From: JAUWCL01 sp964599375
Lineage (GTDB): Bacteria; Krumholzibacteriota; Krumholzibacteriia; Krumholzibacteriales; Krumholzibacteriaceae
Length of the DNA stretch: 64,000 bases
Assembly: GCA_964599375.1 (NCBI GenBank)
Contig: CAZREW010000016.1
Span: 1 to 64,000 of the forward strand
Direction of reading: 5' to 3'
A model generated the notes under the pieces. The model was not told the origin of the DNA. It saw only the letters and a list, made by a program, of their open reading frames with translations, and ran no database searches. The position numbers were made by a program, and so were the translations under genes. Below, piece by piece: positions 44,282-52,413 of the stretch. The stretch's first letter is position 1. Every line of letters starts with the position of its first letter.

Positions 44282-45232
44282 ATGCCGCGGGTCGTATTCT
44301 TCGGGTCTCCCGATTTCGCCGTACCGTCGCTGAAGGCTCTTTACGGTTCGGCGTACCGTCCGCAGCTCGTGGTCACGCAGCCCGACCGTCCCGCAGGCAG
44401 GGGAAGGAAGAGTACCCCGACGGCGGTGAGGATCGCTGCCGTGGAACTCGGGCTTCCCGTGATGGTCATGAAGAGTTTCAGGGACGAGGGGGCCTTCGAG
44501 AGGCTTGCCGGTATCGATCCGGACCTATTCGTAGTCGCGGCGTTCGGGCTGATCTTCCCCGGGAGGGCGCTGGGCCTTCCCGCTGTCGACTGCATCAATG
44601 TCCACGCCTCGCTCCTTCCGAGGTGGAGGGGGGCCAGCCCGATCAACATGGCCGTATCCTCCGGAGACAGGGAGACAGGGATCTCGATCATGAGGATGGT
44701 CAGAGCCCTCGACGCCGGCCCGGTATACGCCAGGAGCGCTGTGCCGATCGGGCCGATGGAGACCGCCGGCGAACTTTCCGGAAGGCTCGCCGGGATCGGG
44801 GGCACGCTGCTCGTCGAGACGCTCGGCAGGATCACCGCAGAGGGGCTGGAGCCGCTGGAGCAGCCCGAAGAAGGCGTGACGTTCGCGCCGCTGCTCAAGA
44901 AGAGCGACGGGCTGATCGACTGGAACAGGGAGGCCGCCGCGGTCCATGATCATATCAGGGGGATGAACCCGTGGCCGGGGAGCCATACTACCGCGGGGGG
45001 ACGGCTGATAAAGGTCCACCGTTCGGAGCCCCGCGCGCAGGGGGCGGACGGTGCAAAGCCGGGGGAGGTCATCAGGGCGTCAGGCGGTATAATAGAGGTA
45101 GCCTGCGCCGCCGGGTCCGTCAGGCTGACGATGCTGCAGGCCGAGGGAAGAAAGATCCTGCCGGCCGGCGAGTTCCTCAGGGGGGGTGGCCTCACAGAAG
45201 GGGCTGTCCTCGGAGGTGAGAGAGATGAGTGA
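44282..45232 (+). CDS. fmt: Methionyl-tRNA formyltransferase
   Basis: 316 residues: MPRVVFFGSPDFAVPSLKAL, TQPDRPAGRGRK, VVAAFGLIFPGRALGLP, and the formyl-binding CINVHASLLPRWRGASPIN (Asn, His) and TGISIMRM...LDAGPVY segments; the C-terminal domain (LIKVHRSEP) completes it. It formylates initiator Met-tRNA. ATG 44282 follows def closely; the stop lies 5 nt inside the next gene. Confidence 0.98.
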   Translation: MPRVVFFGSPDFAVPSLKALYGSAYRPQLVVTQPDRPAGRGRKSTPTAVRIAAVELGLPVMVMKSFRDEGAFERLAGIDPDLFVVAAFGLIFPGRALGLPAVDCINVHASLLPRWRGASPINMAVSSGDRETGISIMRMVRALDAGPVYARSAVPIGPMETAGELSGRLAGIGGTLLVETLGRITAEGLEPLEQPEEGVTFAPLLKKSDGLIDWNREAAAVHDHIRGMNPWPGSHTTAGGRLIKVHRSEPRAQGADGAKPGEVIRASGGIIEVACAAGSVRLTMLQAEGRKILPAGEFLRGGGLTEGAVLGGERDE

Positions 45233-45968
45233 GGGGAAAAAGGGATACCATCCGTTTCTGATATACACGGTGGCCATAGCAGGGATCTTCATCCTCGGCA
45301 TGGCGGTTTTCAATCTCGTCATACTTCCGGTCCTCACGGGCCGGGGAGACATCGTTATCGTGCCGGAGCTCGAGGGCATCCCTCTGGAAGCCGCCGAGGA
45401 GGCTTGCAGGGAGAGCGGCCTCAACCTGATGGTCACCGGCGAGCGTTTCTCGGACAGCTCTCCGGCCGGTTACGTCCTCGAGCAGGATCCGTCGCCGGGC
45501 GAGGGGCTCAAGGGCAGAAGGACGGTCAAGGTGGTCACGAGCTCGGGAATGCAGATGGAAGAGGTCCCGGACCTTGAGGGGAGGTCGCTCAGGGAGGCCG
45601 AGCTGGACCTCGAGGGGGCACGCCTGAGGCGGGGAAGCATCGCGCGGGTGTTCACTGCTGACGAGGGGCCGAACAGGATCGCCGCGTCGAGTCCTCAGGG
45701 AGGATCGCTGGCGCCGGCGGGTTCTCAAGTCGACCTGCTGCTCTACATGACCGGTGAGCCTTCAGTCTTTCTCATGCCGGATCTTACCGGCAAGGACCTT
45801 CTCTTTGTCAGGGAGCGTCTCGAGAGGGGCGGATTCCACGTAACGCGTGTTGTAAGCAGGCGGGACGGCAGCCGATTTCCCGGGACGATACTGTCTCAGA
45901 ACCCGCCGGCCGGATACTCGATAAAGGAAGGTGGGACGATTGAGCTCGTCGTTTCTACAGTCGATTGA
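45225..45968 (+). CDS. PASTA-domain membrane protein without kinase domain
   Basis: 247 residues: short cytoplasmic N-terminus, one TM helix (about 10-32), then three PASTA repeats (IVIVPELEGIPLEAAEEAC, MEEVPDLEGRSLREAELDL, SVFLMPDLTGKDLLFVRERL, each ending in a LSQNPPAGYSIKEGG or similar turn). The ATG is behind a perfect GGAGGTGAG and overlaps fmt by 8 nt. In Gram-positives the def-fmt-rpe neighbourhood carries a PASTA Ser/Thr kinase (PrkC); here only the sensor half remains. PASTA domains bind muropeptides, so a cell-wall role is likely. Confidence 0.9.
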   Translation: MSEGKKGYHPFLIYTVAIAGIFILGMAVFNLVILPVLTGRGDIVIVPELEGIPLEAAEEACRESGLNLMVTGERFSDSSPAGYVLEQDPSPGEGLKGRRTVKVVTSSGMQMEEVPDLEGRSLREAELDLEGARLRRGSIARVFTADEGPNRIAASSPQGGSLAPAGSQVDLLLYMTGEPSVFLMPDLTGKDLLFVRERLERGGFHVTRVVSRRDGSRFPGTILSQNPPAGYSIKEGGTIELVVSTVD

Positions 45969-46623
45969 AAGAGGCCGGGCTGCGGTCGGGCCGTCGTTGC
46001 TCTCAGCTGATTTTACAAGGCTGGCCGAGGAACTGCGGGCTGTCGAGAAGGCGGGCGCCGATTTTCATCATCTCGACGTGATGGACGGTCATTTCGTGCC
46101 GAATATCACTTTCGGGCCGATGGTCGTAAAGGCTATTTCGGGGGTGGCTTCCATTCCCCTTGTCACTCACCTCATGATCAGCGACCCGGCCAGGTACGCT
46201 TCTGAATTCGTAAGGGCGGGCAGCGACGTCGTCTCCTTTCATTACGAGGCGGTCGCGGATGGCCACCTGGATATCATACGCGCTATACACGGGGAGGGCA
46301 GCGCCGCGGGCCTTGCGATAAATCCGGACACGCCGTTCGGCAGCGTCAGTCATCTGCTCGGCGAAGTCGACCTGCTTCTCATAATGACGGTCTTCCCCGG
46401 TTTTGGAGGGCAGAAATTCATAGCAGCTGTGCTGGACAAGATAATGGAAGCCTGTTCGGCGAGGGACCAAGGGGGGCACTCGTTCCTGATAGAGGTAGAC
46501 GGAGGGATCACCCCGGATAACGCCGGATCTGTAAGGAAAGCGGGGGGGGAGTGTCTCGTAGCCGGGACCGCGATCTACAGGAGCGGCGATTACGCCGCCG
46601 CCATCAGGGCTATAAGGGGCTGA
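45940..46623 (+). CDS. rpe: Ribulose-phosphate 3-epimerase
   Basis: 227 residues from TTG 45940 (GGAAGG 8 nt upstream; GTG 45931 is the other candidate, with poor spacing). TIM-barrel marks: VGPSLLSADFTRLAEEL, FHHLDVMDGHFVPNITFGP, PLVTHLMISDP, FHYEAVADGH, ALMVFPGFGGQKF-type segment (here LLIMTVFPGFGGQKF) and IEVDGGITPDNA. Asp, His and Met ligands of the metal site are present. It interconverts Ru5P and Xu5P. Overlaps the PASTA gene end by 29 nt. Confidence 0.95.
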   Translation: MSSSFLQSIERGRAAVGPSLLSADFTRLAEELRAVEKAGADFHHLDVMDGHFVPNITFGPMVVKAISGVASIPLVTHLMISDPARYASEFVRAGSDVVSFHYEAVADGHLDIIRAIHGEGSAAGLAINPDTPFGSVSHLLGEVDLLLIMTVFPGFGGQKFIAAVLDKIMEACSARDQGGHSFLIEVDGGITPDNAGSVRKAGGECLVAGTAIYRSGDYAAAIRAIRG

Positions 46624-46664
46624 AAGGCCCTTTTCCGCTATAAAGGGGCTCTTCCCGTTTTCCC

Positions 46665-46693
46665 TTGCCAGCCACAGGTAATCGTGTTATTTT
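46665..46693 (+). promoter_or_regulatory. Sigma70 promoter for the ffh-rpsP operon
   Basis: TTGCCA (46665-46670), a 17-nt spacer and TATTTT (46688-46693) end 28 nt before the ffh TTG start. A weak GC stem lies just before, after rpe. Confidence 0.7.
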
Positions 46694-46721
46694 ATGTCTT
46701 TTACGAGCAGGATGTGTCCTT

Positions 46722-48092
46722 TTGTTCCAGGACCTAGGAAATAAGTTCGCGCGCGTCTTCAAGGAACTACGCGGACACGGGAAGGTACGCGAAAGCCACA
46801 TCCAGGCAGCGATGAAGGAGGTCCGCCGGGGGCTCCTCGAGGCCGACGTAAACTACAAGGTAGTAAAAGAGTTCGTAAGCCGGGTCGGCGAGAGGGCAGT
46901 CGGGCGCAAGGTGCTCGACAGCCTGACCCCTGACCAGCAGGTCATAAAGATAGTCAACGAGGAACTCGTTGTCCTTCTCGGCTCCACACCGGCCGGTTTC
47001 GACCTTTCAGGGTCGCCGGCATCGGTGATGGTGTGCGGTCTTCAGGGTGCCGGGAAGACGAGTTTCTGCGCGAAGCTCGCCCTCTCTCTCATGAAGAGAG
47101 GACGCAAGCCGCTGCTCGTCGCGGCCGATATCTATCGTCCGGCGGCGGTCGAGCAGCTCAAGGTGCTTGCCGGCGAGATCGGTGCCGCGATATACGCGCC
47201 CGGCGACAGATCGCCGGTCGAGGAGATAGTCCGCGGCGCGGCGCTGGAGGCGAGAAAGACCCTGAAGGACACCCTCATCGTCGATACTGCGGGACGGCTG
47301 CACATCGACCGTGAGATGATGGAGGAACTCTCCGCTATAAGAGAGATCCTCGAACCTGAAGAGATACTCCTTGTCCTCGACAGCATGACCGGCCAGGAGG
47401 CCGTCGGTGTTGCGGCGGAGTTCAAGAAAGAGATCGACTTTACCGGTGTCGTCCTCACCAAGCTCGACGGTGACTCACGTGGCGGCGCCGCGCTCTCGGT
47501 GCGCGCGGTAACGGGCGTACCGATAAAGTTCGCCTGCGTCGGCGAGAAGGCTTCTGACCTGGAGGTCTTTTATCCCGACCGCATGGCGGGAAGGATCCTG
47601 GGCATGGGGGACGTGCTGTCCCTCGTCGAAAAGGCCCAGGACGCGATCGACGAGAAGGAGGCCAGGGAGCTCGAGCGCAGGATTCGAAAGGAGTCTTTCA
47701 CCCTCGAAGACTTCCTCGACCAGCTTCAGCGGCTGAAGAAGATGGGGCCTGTGGACCAGCTCCTTGGGATGATCCCGGGAATGAAGGTCGACAAAGCCCT
47801 GGCATCCGGCATCGGTGAGAACGAGATGAAGAGACTGGAGGCGATCATTCGCTCCATGACCCCCGAAGAGCGGCGTTCCCCGCAGCTCATAGGCGGGTCG
47901 AGGCGCAAGCGTATCGCGAAAGGTAGCGGGACGAGCATCCAGGACGTCAACAAGCTTCTGGGCCAGTTTCAACAGATGCGCAAGATGATGAAACGTTTTT
48001 CAAAGCTGTCGGGCAGGATGCCCGCGGGATTTGCGGGCAATAAGCCCGCTGGATTGGCGGGCAAGAAGCCCGCTGGATTTCCCTTCTCATGA
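46722..48092 (+). CDS. ffh: Signal recognition particle GTPase Ffh (SRP54)
   Basis: 456 residues from TTG 46722 (AGGA about 9 nt upstream). N domain FQDLGNKFARVFKELRGHGK; G domain with G1 GLQGAGKTSFCAKLA, G3 DTAGR, G4 TKLDG(D); M domain with MIPGMKV, RRSPQLIGGSRRKRIAKGSG for 4.5S RNA binding and a methionine-rich stretch. The C-terminus ends in an odd Pro/Gly repeat tail (KPAG-type) encoded by a 24-bp tandem repeat. It targets signal-anchored proteins to FtsY and SecYEG. Confidence 0.97.
   Translation: MFQDLGNKFARVFKELRGHGKVRESHIQAAMKEVRRGLLEADVNYKVVKEFVSRVGERAVGRKVLDSLTPDQQVIKIVNEELVVLLGSTPAGFDLSGSPASVMVCGLQGAGKTSFCAKLALSLMKRGRKPLLVAADIYRPAAVEQLKVLAGEIGAAIYAPGDRSPVEEIVRGAALEARKTLKDTLIVDTAGRLHIDREMMEELSAIREILEPEEILLVLDSMTGQEAVGVAAEFKKEIDFTGVVLTKLDGDSRGGAALSVRAVTGVPIKFACVGEKASDLEVFYPDRMAGRILGMGDVLSLVEKAQDAIDEKEARELERRIRKESFTLEDFLDQLQRLKKMGPVDQLLGMIPGMKVDKALASGIGENEMKRLEAIIRSMTPEERRSPQLIGGSRRKRIAKGSGTSIQDVNKLLGQFQQMRKMMKRFSKLSGRMPAGFAGNKPAGLAGKKPAGFPFS
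48020..48083 (+). repeat. 24-bp tandem repeat at the 3' end of ffh
   Basis: Two full copies (48020-48043, 48044-48067) and a partial third (48068-48083), each beginning GCCCGC(G/T)GGATT. They encode 8-residue units of the form (K)PAG-x-AG-(N/K). Inside each unit CCCGC and GCGGG can pair, so each copy is also a small hairpin. Confidence 0.85.
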
Positions 48093-48122
48093 TCGAGAGG
48101 GATACCTGATACGGAGGTCAAA

Positions 48123-48605
48123 TTGGCAGTCAAGATCAGACTGAAGATGATGGGCTCGAAGAAGAGGCCTTTCTACCGGCTTGTCGCGGCCGATTCGCGC
48201 TCGCCGCGGGACGGACGTTTTCTCGAGACACTGGGCCACTACAATCCCATGGTCGAGCCGGCCGAGATCGTCATCGACGAGGACAAGGTCTACAAGTGGC
48301 TCGGCAACGGCGCGAAGCCTTCGGTAAACGTAGTCAACCTTCTCAAGTCCCAAGGGATACTCGAGCGATGGGAGCTGATAAGGACCGGCATGACGATCGC
48401 CGAGGTCAACGCGAAGATCGAGGAGAGAAGGGCCAAGCAGCCCAAGGCACAGAAGAAGGAAAAGACCAGGATCTCGAAGAAGGCGGCCGCAGCAGCCAAG
48501 GCGGCTGAAGAAGAAGCCGCCAAGGTGGCCGGGGAAAAGGCCGCGGATGAAGCCTCTGCCACGGAAGCGCCGGCGGAGGAATCCGGCGAGAAGCAGGAGT
48601 CCTGA
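48123..48605 (+). CDS. rpsP: 30S ribosomal protein S16 with long C-terminal extension
   Basis: 160 residues from TTG 48123 behind GGAGG; the S16 core is residues 1 to about 85 (KIRLKMMGSKKRPFYRLVAADSRSPRDGRFLETLGHYNP). The rest, about 70 residues, is Ala/Glu/Lys-rich and low complexity (KKAAAAAKAAEEEAAKVAG), where most bacteria stop near 80-100. Similar tails occur in some Bacteroidota and Actinobacteria. First of the classic rpsP-khpA-rimM-trmD-rplS order. Confidence 0.97.
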   Translation: MAVKIRLKMMGSKKRPFYRLVAADSRSPRDGRFLETLGHYNPMVEPAEIVIDEDKVYKWLGNGAKPSVNVVNLLKSQGILERWELIRTGMTIAEVNAKIEERRAKQPKAQKKEKTRISKKAAAAAKAAEEEAAKVAGEKAADEASATEAPAEESGEKQES

Positions 48606-48646
48606 CGGGCTCTCAGTGCGACTGTCTCCTTCGAAGGTAATGAAAA

Positions 48647-48892
48647 ATGAAGACTGACAAGATAAATACGATGATCCGGCGGATCTCCGAGATGCTCGTC
48701 GACAAGCCTGACGCTATCAGGATATCAGAGGAGAGCCGCGACAATACGACCATACTCGTCCTCTCAGTCGACAAAGCCGACGTGGGAAAGGTCATCGGCA
48801 GGAACGGGCAGACGGCCAAGGCTCTCAGGGCCCTGGTGAACGCCGCGGCCACGAGAATGGGCGAAAAGGTGCTCCTGGAGATCCGCGAATAG
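48647..48892 (+). CDS. khpA: KH-domain RNA-binding protein KhpA (YlqC)
   Basis: 81 residues, one KH domain with the GxxG loop in VGKVIGRNGQTAKALRALVNAAA. It forms homo- or heterodimers with KhpB and binds RNA in growth and division control. Position between rpsP and rimM is conserved in many phyla. Confidence 0.95.
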   Translation: MKTDKINTMIRRISEMLVDKPDAIRISEESRDNTTILVLSVDKADVGKVIGRNGQTAKALRALVNAAATRMGEKVLLEIRE

Positions 48893-48902
48893 GGAGCGGG
48901 AG

Positions 48903-49427
48903 ATGACGGCCATGACAGCCACCCTCGGCAGCATCGTGAAGGCCGTCGGCCTGAAGGGCGAGCTGAAGCTTCTCCCGGGACCCGATTTCTGGATCGGAGC
49001 ACTCGCGCTCGACAGGTTGGACCTGGTGTCGGATGAGGATATCCACCGAAGTGTCCGGGTCGAGAAATACAGGCCGAAAGGCAATACATATATCATCAAG
49101 CTCGCCGGTATAGAGTCACGCGACGAGGCAGAGCCGGTGATCGGCAGCAGGCTTGACGTACTGACAGGCTCCCTTTCCGAGGCTCAGCTCCCCGGGGAGC
49201 TCAAGCCCTTCCAGGTGATGGGTGCGCAGGTCAGGCTGAAAAACGGCGAGCTTGCGGGCACTGTCGTGGACATGCTGATGGGCCCTGCCCAGATGTGCCT
49301 GATAGTCGAGACGAAAGATGGGAAAAGGGCCGTTCCCGTAGTTCCCGAGGTCGTTCTGGAGACGGATATCGATAACGGCGTGATCGTGATAGATCCTCCC
49401 GACGGTCTGCTCGATATAGAGTGGTGA
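48903..49427 (+). CDS. rimM: Ribosome maturation factor RimM
   Basis: 174 residues: N-terminal RimM domain ATLGSIVKAVGLKGELKLLP and GIESRDEAEPVIGSRLDVL; C-terminal PRC-barrel FQVMGAQVRLKNGELAGTVVDMLMGPAQ. It helps 30S head assembly near S19 and 16S maturation. An in-frame ATG at 48912 is a possible alternative start. Confidence 0.95.
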   Translation: MTAMTATLGSIVKAVGLKGELKLLPGPDFWIGALALDRLDLVSDEDIHRSVRVEKYRPKGNTYIIKLAGIESRDEAEPVIGSRLDVLTGSLSEAQLPGELKPFQVMGAQVRLKNGELAGTVVDMLMGPAQMCLIVETKDGKRAVPVVPEVVLETDIDNGVIVIDPPDGLLDIEW

Positions 49428-49440
49428 GGAGAGGCATGAA

Positions 49441-50157
49441 ATGGAGATCAGTTTTATAACGATCTTCCCGGATATGATGTCCGGTCCGCTGACCTCGGGG
49501 ATGCTTGATGTCGCGGCGAAGAAGGGGGCGGCGGATTACAGGGTGGTTGACCTGAGGGATTTCGCGGTCGACAGCTATGGCTCGGTCGATGACTATCCAT
49601 ACGGAGGCGGGCCGGGCATGGTCATGATGGCGCCTCCCATAGTCGAGGCCGTCGAGTCGGTCAGGGCCGCCGGGGAGGCCGGAAAGGTCCCGGTGATCCT
49701 GATGTCACCCGCGGGCAGGAGGTTCGACCAGTCGGTCGCCGTCGAGCTGGCCCTCCACGAGAAGATCGTATTCGTATGCGGGCGGTATAAGGGGATAGAC
49801 GCGAGGGTCGAAGAACTGGTAATAACCGATTGTGTATCTATCGGTGATTATATACTGAGCGGCGGGGAACTCCCCGCACTGGTAGTGGCCGATGCCGTGG
49901 TAAGGCATCTGCCCGGCGTGATAGGCGACGAACGGAGCAGGGACAGCGATTCCTTCTCGCGGGACCGGGGATCCCTGCTCGACGCTTCGTATTACACAAG
50001 GCCTCCCGAATACAGGGGGCTGAAGGTCCCGGAGATCCTCCAGTCGGGAAACCACGCGAAGATCGATGAGTGGAGGAGAGAGTCGGCACTGGAAAGGACG
50101 AGGCGGCTGCGGCCCGACCTGCTGGACGCGGGTGGAAAAGACGCCGGACAGCCGTGA
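49441..50157 (+). CDS. trmD: tRNA (guanine37-N1)-methyltransferase TrmD
   Basis: 238 residues with SPOUT-knot motifs: ISFITIFPDMMSGPLTSGML, VDDYPYGGGPGMVMMAPP, FVCGRYKGIDARVEELVITDCVSIGDYILSGGELP split over the knot, and RPPEYRGLKVPEILQSGNH at the C-terminus. It methylates G37 in tRNAs reading CNN-type codons and prevents +1 frameshifts. Confidence 0.97.
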   Translation: MEISFITIFPDMMSGPLTSGMLDVAAKKGAADYRVVDLRDFAVDSYGSVDDYPYGGGPGMVMMAPPIVEAVESVRAAGEAGKVPVILMSPAGRRFDQSVAVELALHEKIVFVCGRYKGIDARVEELVITDCVSIGDYILSGGELPALVVADAVVRHLPGVIGDERSRDSDSFSRDRGSLLDASYYTRPPEYRGLKVPEILQSGNHAKIDEWRRESALERTRRLRPDLLDAGGKDAGQP

Positions 50158-50248
50158 TCATCAGATCGATGACCGGAGTCATCCGCCCTAAGGCGGGTTC
50201 GACGATCCGGAGATGACAGACAGAAAGCAATCGATACAAGGAGGAGAG

Positions 50249-50599
50249 ATGGATATCCTCGATCAGGTTTCAGCAAAGCATATCAAGGACGATATCCCGC
50301 AGTTCGACGTAGGCGATACGGTCAAGTGCGATGTCAAGGTAGTCGAAGGCGATCGCGAGAGGGTGCAGGCCTTCCAGGGGATCGTCATACAGAAGAAGGG
50401 CAGCGGCGTCGCGGCGACTTTCACGGTCAGGAAGGTCAGTCAGGGCGTCGCCGTCGAGCGAGTGTTCCCCCTGCACTCGCCCAACCTCGCCGGGCTCAAG
50501 GTCCTTCGCAAGGGCAAGGTAAGAAGGTCGAGGATCTTCTATCTGCGCGACCTCAAGGGGAAGGCCGCCAGGATCAAGGAGAAGACGAACAGGACGTAG
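50249..50599 (+). CDS. rplS: 50S ribosomal protein L19
   Basis: 116 residues from ATG 50249 (AGGAGGAG directly upstream). Core motifs FDVGDTVKCDVKVVEGDRERVQAF, GIVIQKKGSGVAATFTVRKVS, VERVFPLHSPNL and RRSRIFYLRDLKGKAARIKEK. It sits at the 30S-50S interface. A 91-nt leader after trmD holds no clear motif. Confidence 0.97.
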   Translation: MDILDQVSAKHIKDDIPQFDVGDTVKCDVKVVEGDRERVQAFQGIVIQKKGSGVAATFTVRKVSQGVAVERVFPLHSPNLAGLKVLRKGKVRRSRIFYLRDLKGKAARIKEKTNRT

Positions 50600-50601
50600 C
50601 G

Positions 50602-51222
50602 ATGACCGCTTCATCCCGCGTTCATTTCGAGGATCTGGTACTTTTCGACCTGCGAAGGGCAGGCGGGTCGCGGGGCTTGATCGCGGGAGTCGACGAGGCG
50701 GGAAGGGGTGCGCTGGCGGGCCCCGTGGTCGCCGCGGCGGTGATCTGCAGTCCCTGTGAAGAGCTTCGCGAGGTCAGGGACAGCAAACTGCTTTCCGAGA
50801 ATACGAGGGAGAGGCTCTGTGAGCTTATCCTCCAGAGAAGCACTGCGTACTCGACAGGTATCGTCGGGCATGATGAGATAGACCGGATAAATATTCTGAG
50901 GGCGACGCTGAAAGCGATGAAGATCGCCGTAGAAGGTCTCGGGCATCCGCCCTCGCTGGTCCTTGTGGACGGGCCGCGGCTGCCGGCGCTCACCGGCCGC
51001 TGCGAGGCAGTCAAGAGCGGGGACCGGCTGAGTTTCTCGATAGCCGCAGCGTCGATCGTCGCGAAGGTCACAAGGGACCGGATAATGCGTGAGAGGGACG
51101 TGGAGTACCCCGGATACGGGTTCATGAGAAACAAGGGATACGGGACCGTCGAGCACAGGGAGGCGATAATGCGTATCGGCCGCAGCCCTTTGCACAGGAG
51201 GAGTTTCCAGGTTAGGATCTGA
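50602..51222 (+). CDS. rnhB: Ribonuclease HII
   Basis: 206 residues. Active-site acidic set: IAGVDEAGRGALAGPVVAAAVI (Asp-Glu), LVDGPRLP (Asp), and IVAKVTRDRIMRERD (Asp). YGFMRNKGYGTVEHREAI is typical of the C-terminus. It removes RNA from RNA-DNA hybrids. Starts 2 nt after rplS; the order rplS-rnhB-yraN is conserved. Confidence 0.97.
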   Translation: MTASSRVHFEDLVLFDLRRAGGSRGLIAGVDEAGRGALAGPVVAAAVICSPCEELREVRDSKLLSENTRERLCELILQRSTAYSTGIVGHDEIDRINILRATLKAMKIAVEGLGHPPSLVLVDGPRLPALTGRCEAVKSGDRLSFSIAAASIVAKVTRDRIMRERDVEYPGYGFMRNKGYGTVEHREAIMRIGRSPLHRRSFQVRI

Positions 51223-51238
51223 CGGCGGGGAGGATGAT

Positions 51239-51604
51239 GTGACGGGGAATATAGATTGCGGAAGGATCGGAGAGGCGATCGCCGCTGAGTACCTCAGGCT
51301 TATCGGATTCGGGATTATCGAGAGAAATCTGCGGATAGGAAAGAACGAGATAGATATAGTAGCTTCGGACGGGGACTGCCTCGTCTTTGTGGAGGTCAAG
51401 ACGAGGAGAAGCGGCCGGTTCGGCCCCGCGGCGGCGGCGGTCGGGAAAGAGAAGATCCTCGGGATAAGGCGGGCGGCGGGAAGGTACCTCAACCGGCCGG
51501 GAACTCCCGGTGGATTCTCCGAATCGCGTATCGACGTCATCGCCGTCGAATTAGACCGGTCGGGGGACAGGATGACCGTAGAACTCCTGAGGGGAGTGTC
51601 CTAG
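51239..51604 (+). CDS. yraN: YraN/UPF0102 family nuclease-like protein
   Basis: 121 residues from GTG 51239 (GGAGG 5 nt upstream). Shows GEAIAAEYLRLIGFGIIERNLR, the nuclease motif NEIDIVASDGDCLVFVEVKTR (Asp, Glu-x-Lys), and FSESRIDVIAVEL. Family with restriction-endonuclease-like fold of unclear role. Probable last core gene of the operon. Confidence 0.95.
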   Translation: MTGNIDCGRIGEAIAAEYLRLIGFGIIERNLRIGKNEIDIVASDGDCLVFVEVKTRRSGRFGPAAAAVGKEKILGIRRAAGRYLNRPGTPGGFSESRIDVIAVELDRSGDRMTVELLRGVS

Positions 51605-51681
51605 AAAATTCTTGATTATGCTCTGGCATGTCTCTATTTTGATTTTATGAACAGATGGACGGTCAGTAAGGAGGAGATCGA

Positions 51682-52287
51682 TTGAACGGCAAGAAGTCAC
51701 TACTCCCGGCTCTCTGCGCATTGCTTCTCGTGTCAGGCTGCGGTGCATACAAGACTGTTGAAAAGGATATCCCCCTGCAGCAGATGGACGCGCTCAACGA
51801 GGAGTATATAGGCCGCAAGGCATGGACCAGGGCGCTGATCGTCGATATCAAGCAGACCGGAGTCATCGATCGCGGGACCGAGGTCGAGATAGTCGAGCTG
51901 GACCTTCACTGGGGGACGGCCGTCGGCGTCAGGGGGCCGAACAAGCGCAAGTACAGGCACGCTCTCAACCTCGAGAGGCCTGTGACCCGGGAGGCTTTCG
52001 AGCAGGCCATGTCCAGGTTGTTCTGGTTCGACGATCCGGATAAGCGCTACAGGATGAACCTTCGCGCATACGGTAAAAGGACGGCAAGGGCTATAAGGGA
52101 CAACGAGCTTTTCAAGGGCATGTCGCGCGAAGCGGCCATCGAATCGTGGGGATGGCCGGACGAGATGCTTTCCAACGATATCGGCAACGTGCTCTCCGAA
52201 CAGTGGATCTACAAGGATCCGAGGCAGCGGACCAAGAAGAGGTACGTCTGGCTTATCGACGGCGAAGTAGACAAGTGGGAGGAGTAG
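51682..52287 (+). CDS. Lipoprotein with SmpA/BamE-like C-terminal segment
   Basis: 201 residues from TTG 51682 with AAGGAGGAG upstream. Signal LLPALCALLLVSGC ends in lipobox VSGC. The C-terminal ~60 residues (LFKGMSREAAIESWGWPDEM followed by LSEQWIYKD and KRYVWLIDGEVDKWEE) have the G-MS-x3-A-x2-WG-P and EQW-Y pattern of the SmpA/OmlA (BamE) fold. The middle is unassigned. Probably an outer-membrane lipoprotein; BamE identity is not claimed. Followed by a terminator. Confidence 0.8.
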   Translation: MNGKKSLLPALCALLLVSGCGAYKTVEKDIPLQQMDALNEEYIGRKAWTRALIVDIKQTGVIDRGTEVEIVELDLHWGTAVGVRGPNKRKYRHALNLERPVTREAFEQAMSRLFWFDDPDKRYRMNLRAYGKRTARAIRDNELFKGMSREAAIESWGWPDEMLSNDIGNVLSEQWIYKDPRQRTKKRYVWLIDGEVDKWEE

Positions 52288-52325
52288 GTAAAAAGCCCGC
52301 TCTGGCCCTACATGATCGATAGAGT

Positions 52326-52358
52326 AAGGCTCTTTCATCCTCGATGAAGGGGCCTTTT
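52326..52358 (+). terminator. Rho-independent terminator of the ribosomal/trmD supercluster
   Basis: A 14-bp stem (AAGGCTCTTTCATC with GATGAAGGGGCCTT, two G-T pairs) with CTC loop runs into TTTT. Confidence 0.9.
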
Positions 52359-52379
52359 CCTGTACGACCCCGAGTCAGT

Positions 52380-52413
52380 AAAAAAAAGCCCCCGCCGTCA
52401 CCGTGGGGGAGAA
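52380..52413 (-). terminator. Rho-independent terminator of the minus-strand transporter operon
   Basis: On the minus strand CCCCC-AC and G-CGGGGG form a stem around a GTGACG-type loop, followed by eight T (plus-strand A run 52380-52387). It faces the plus-strand terminator just before it, ending two convergent operons. Confidence 0.8.
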
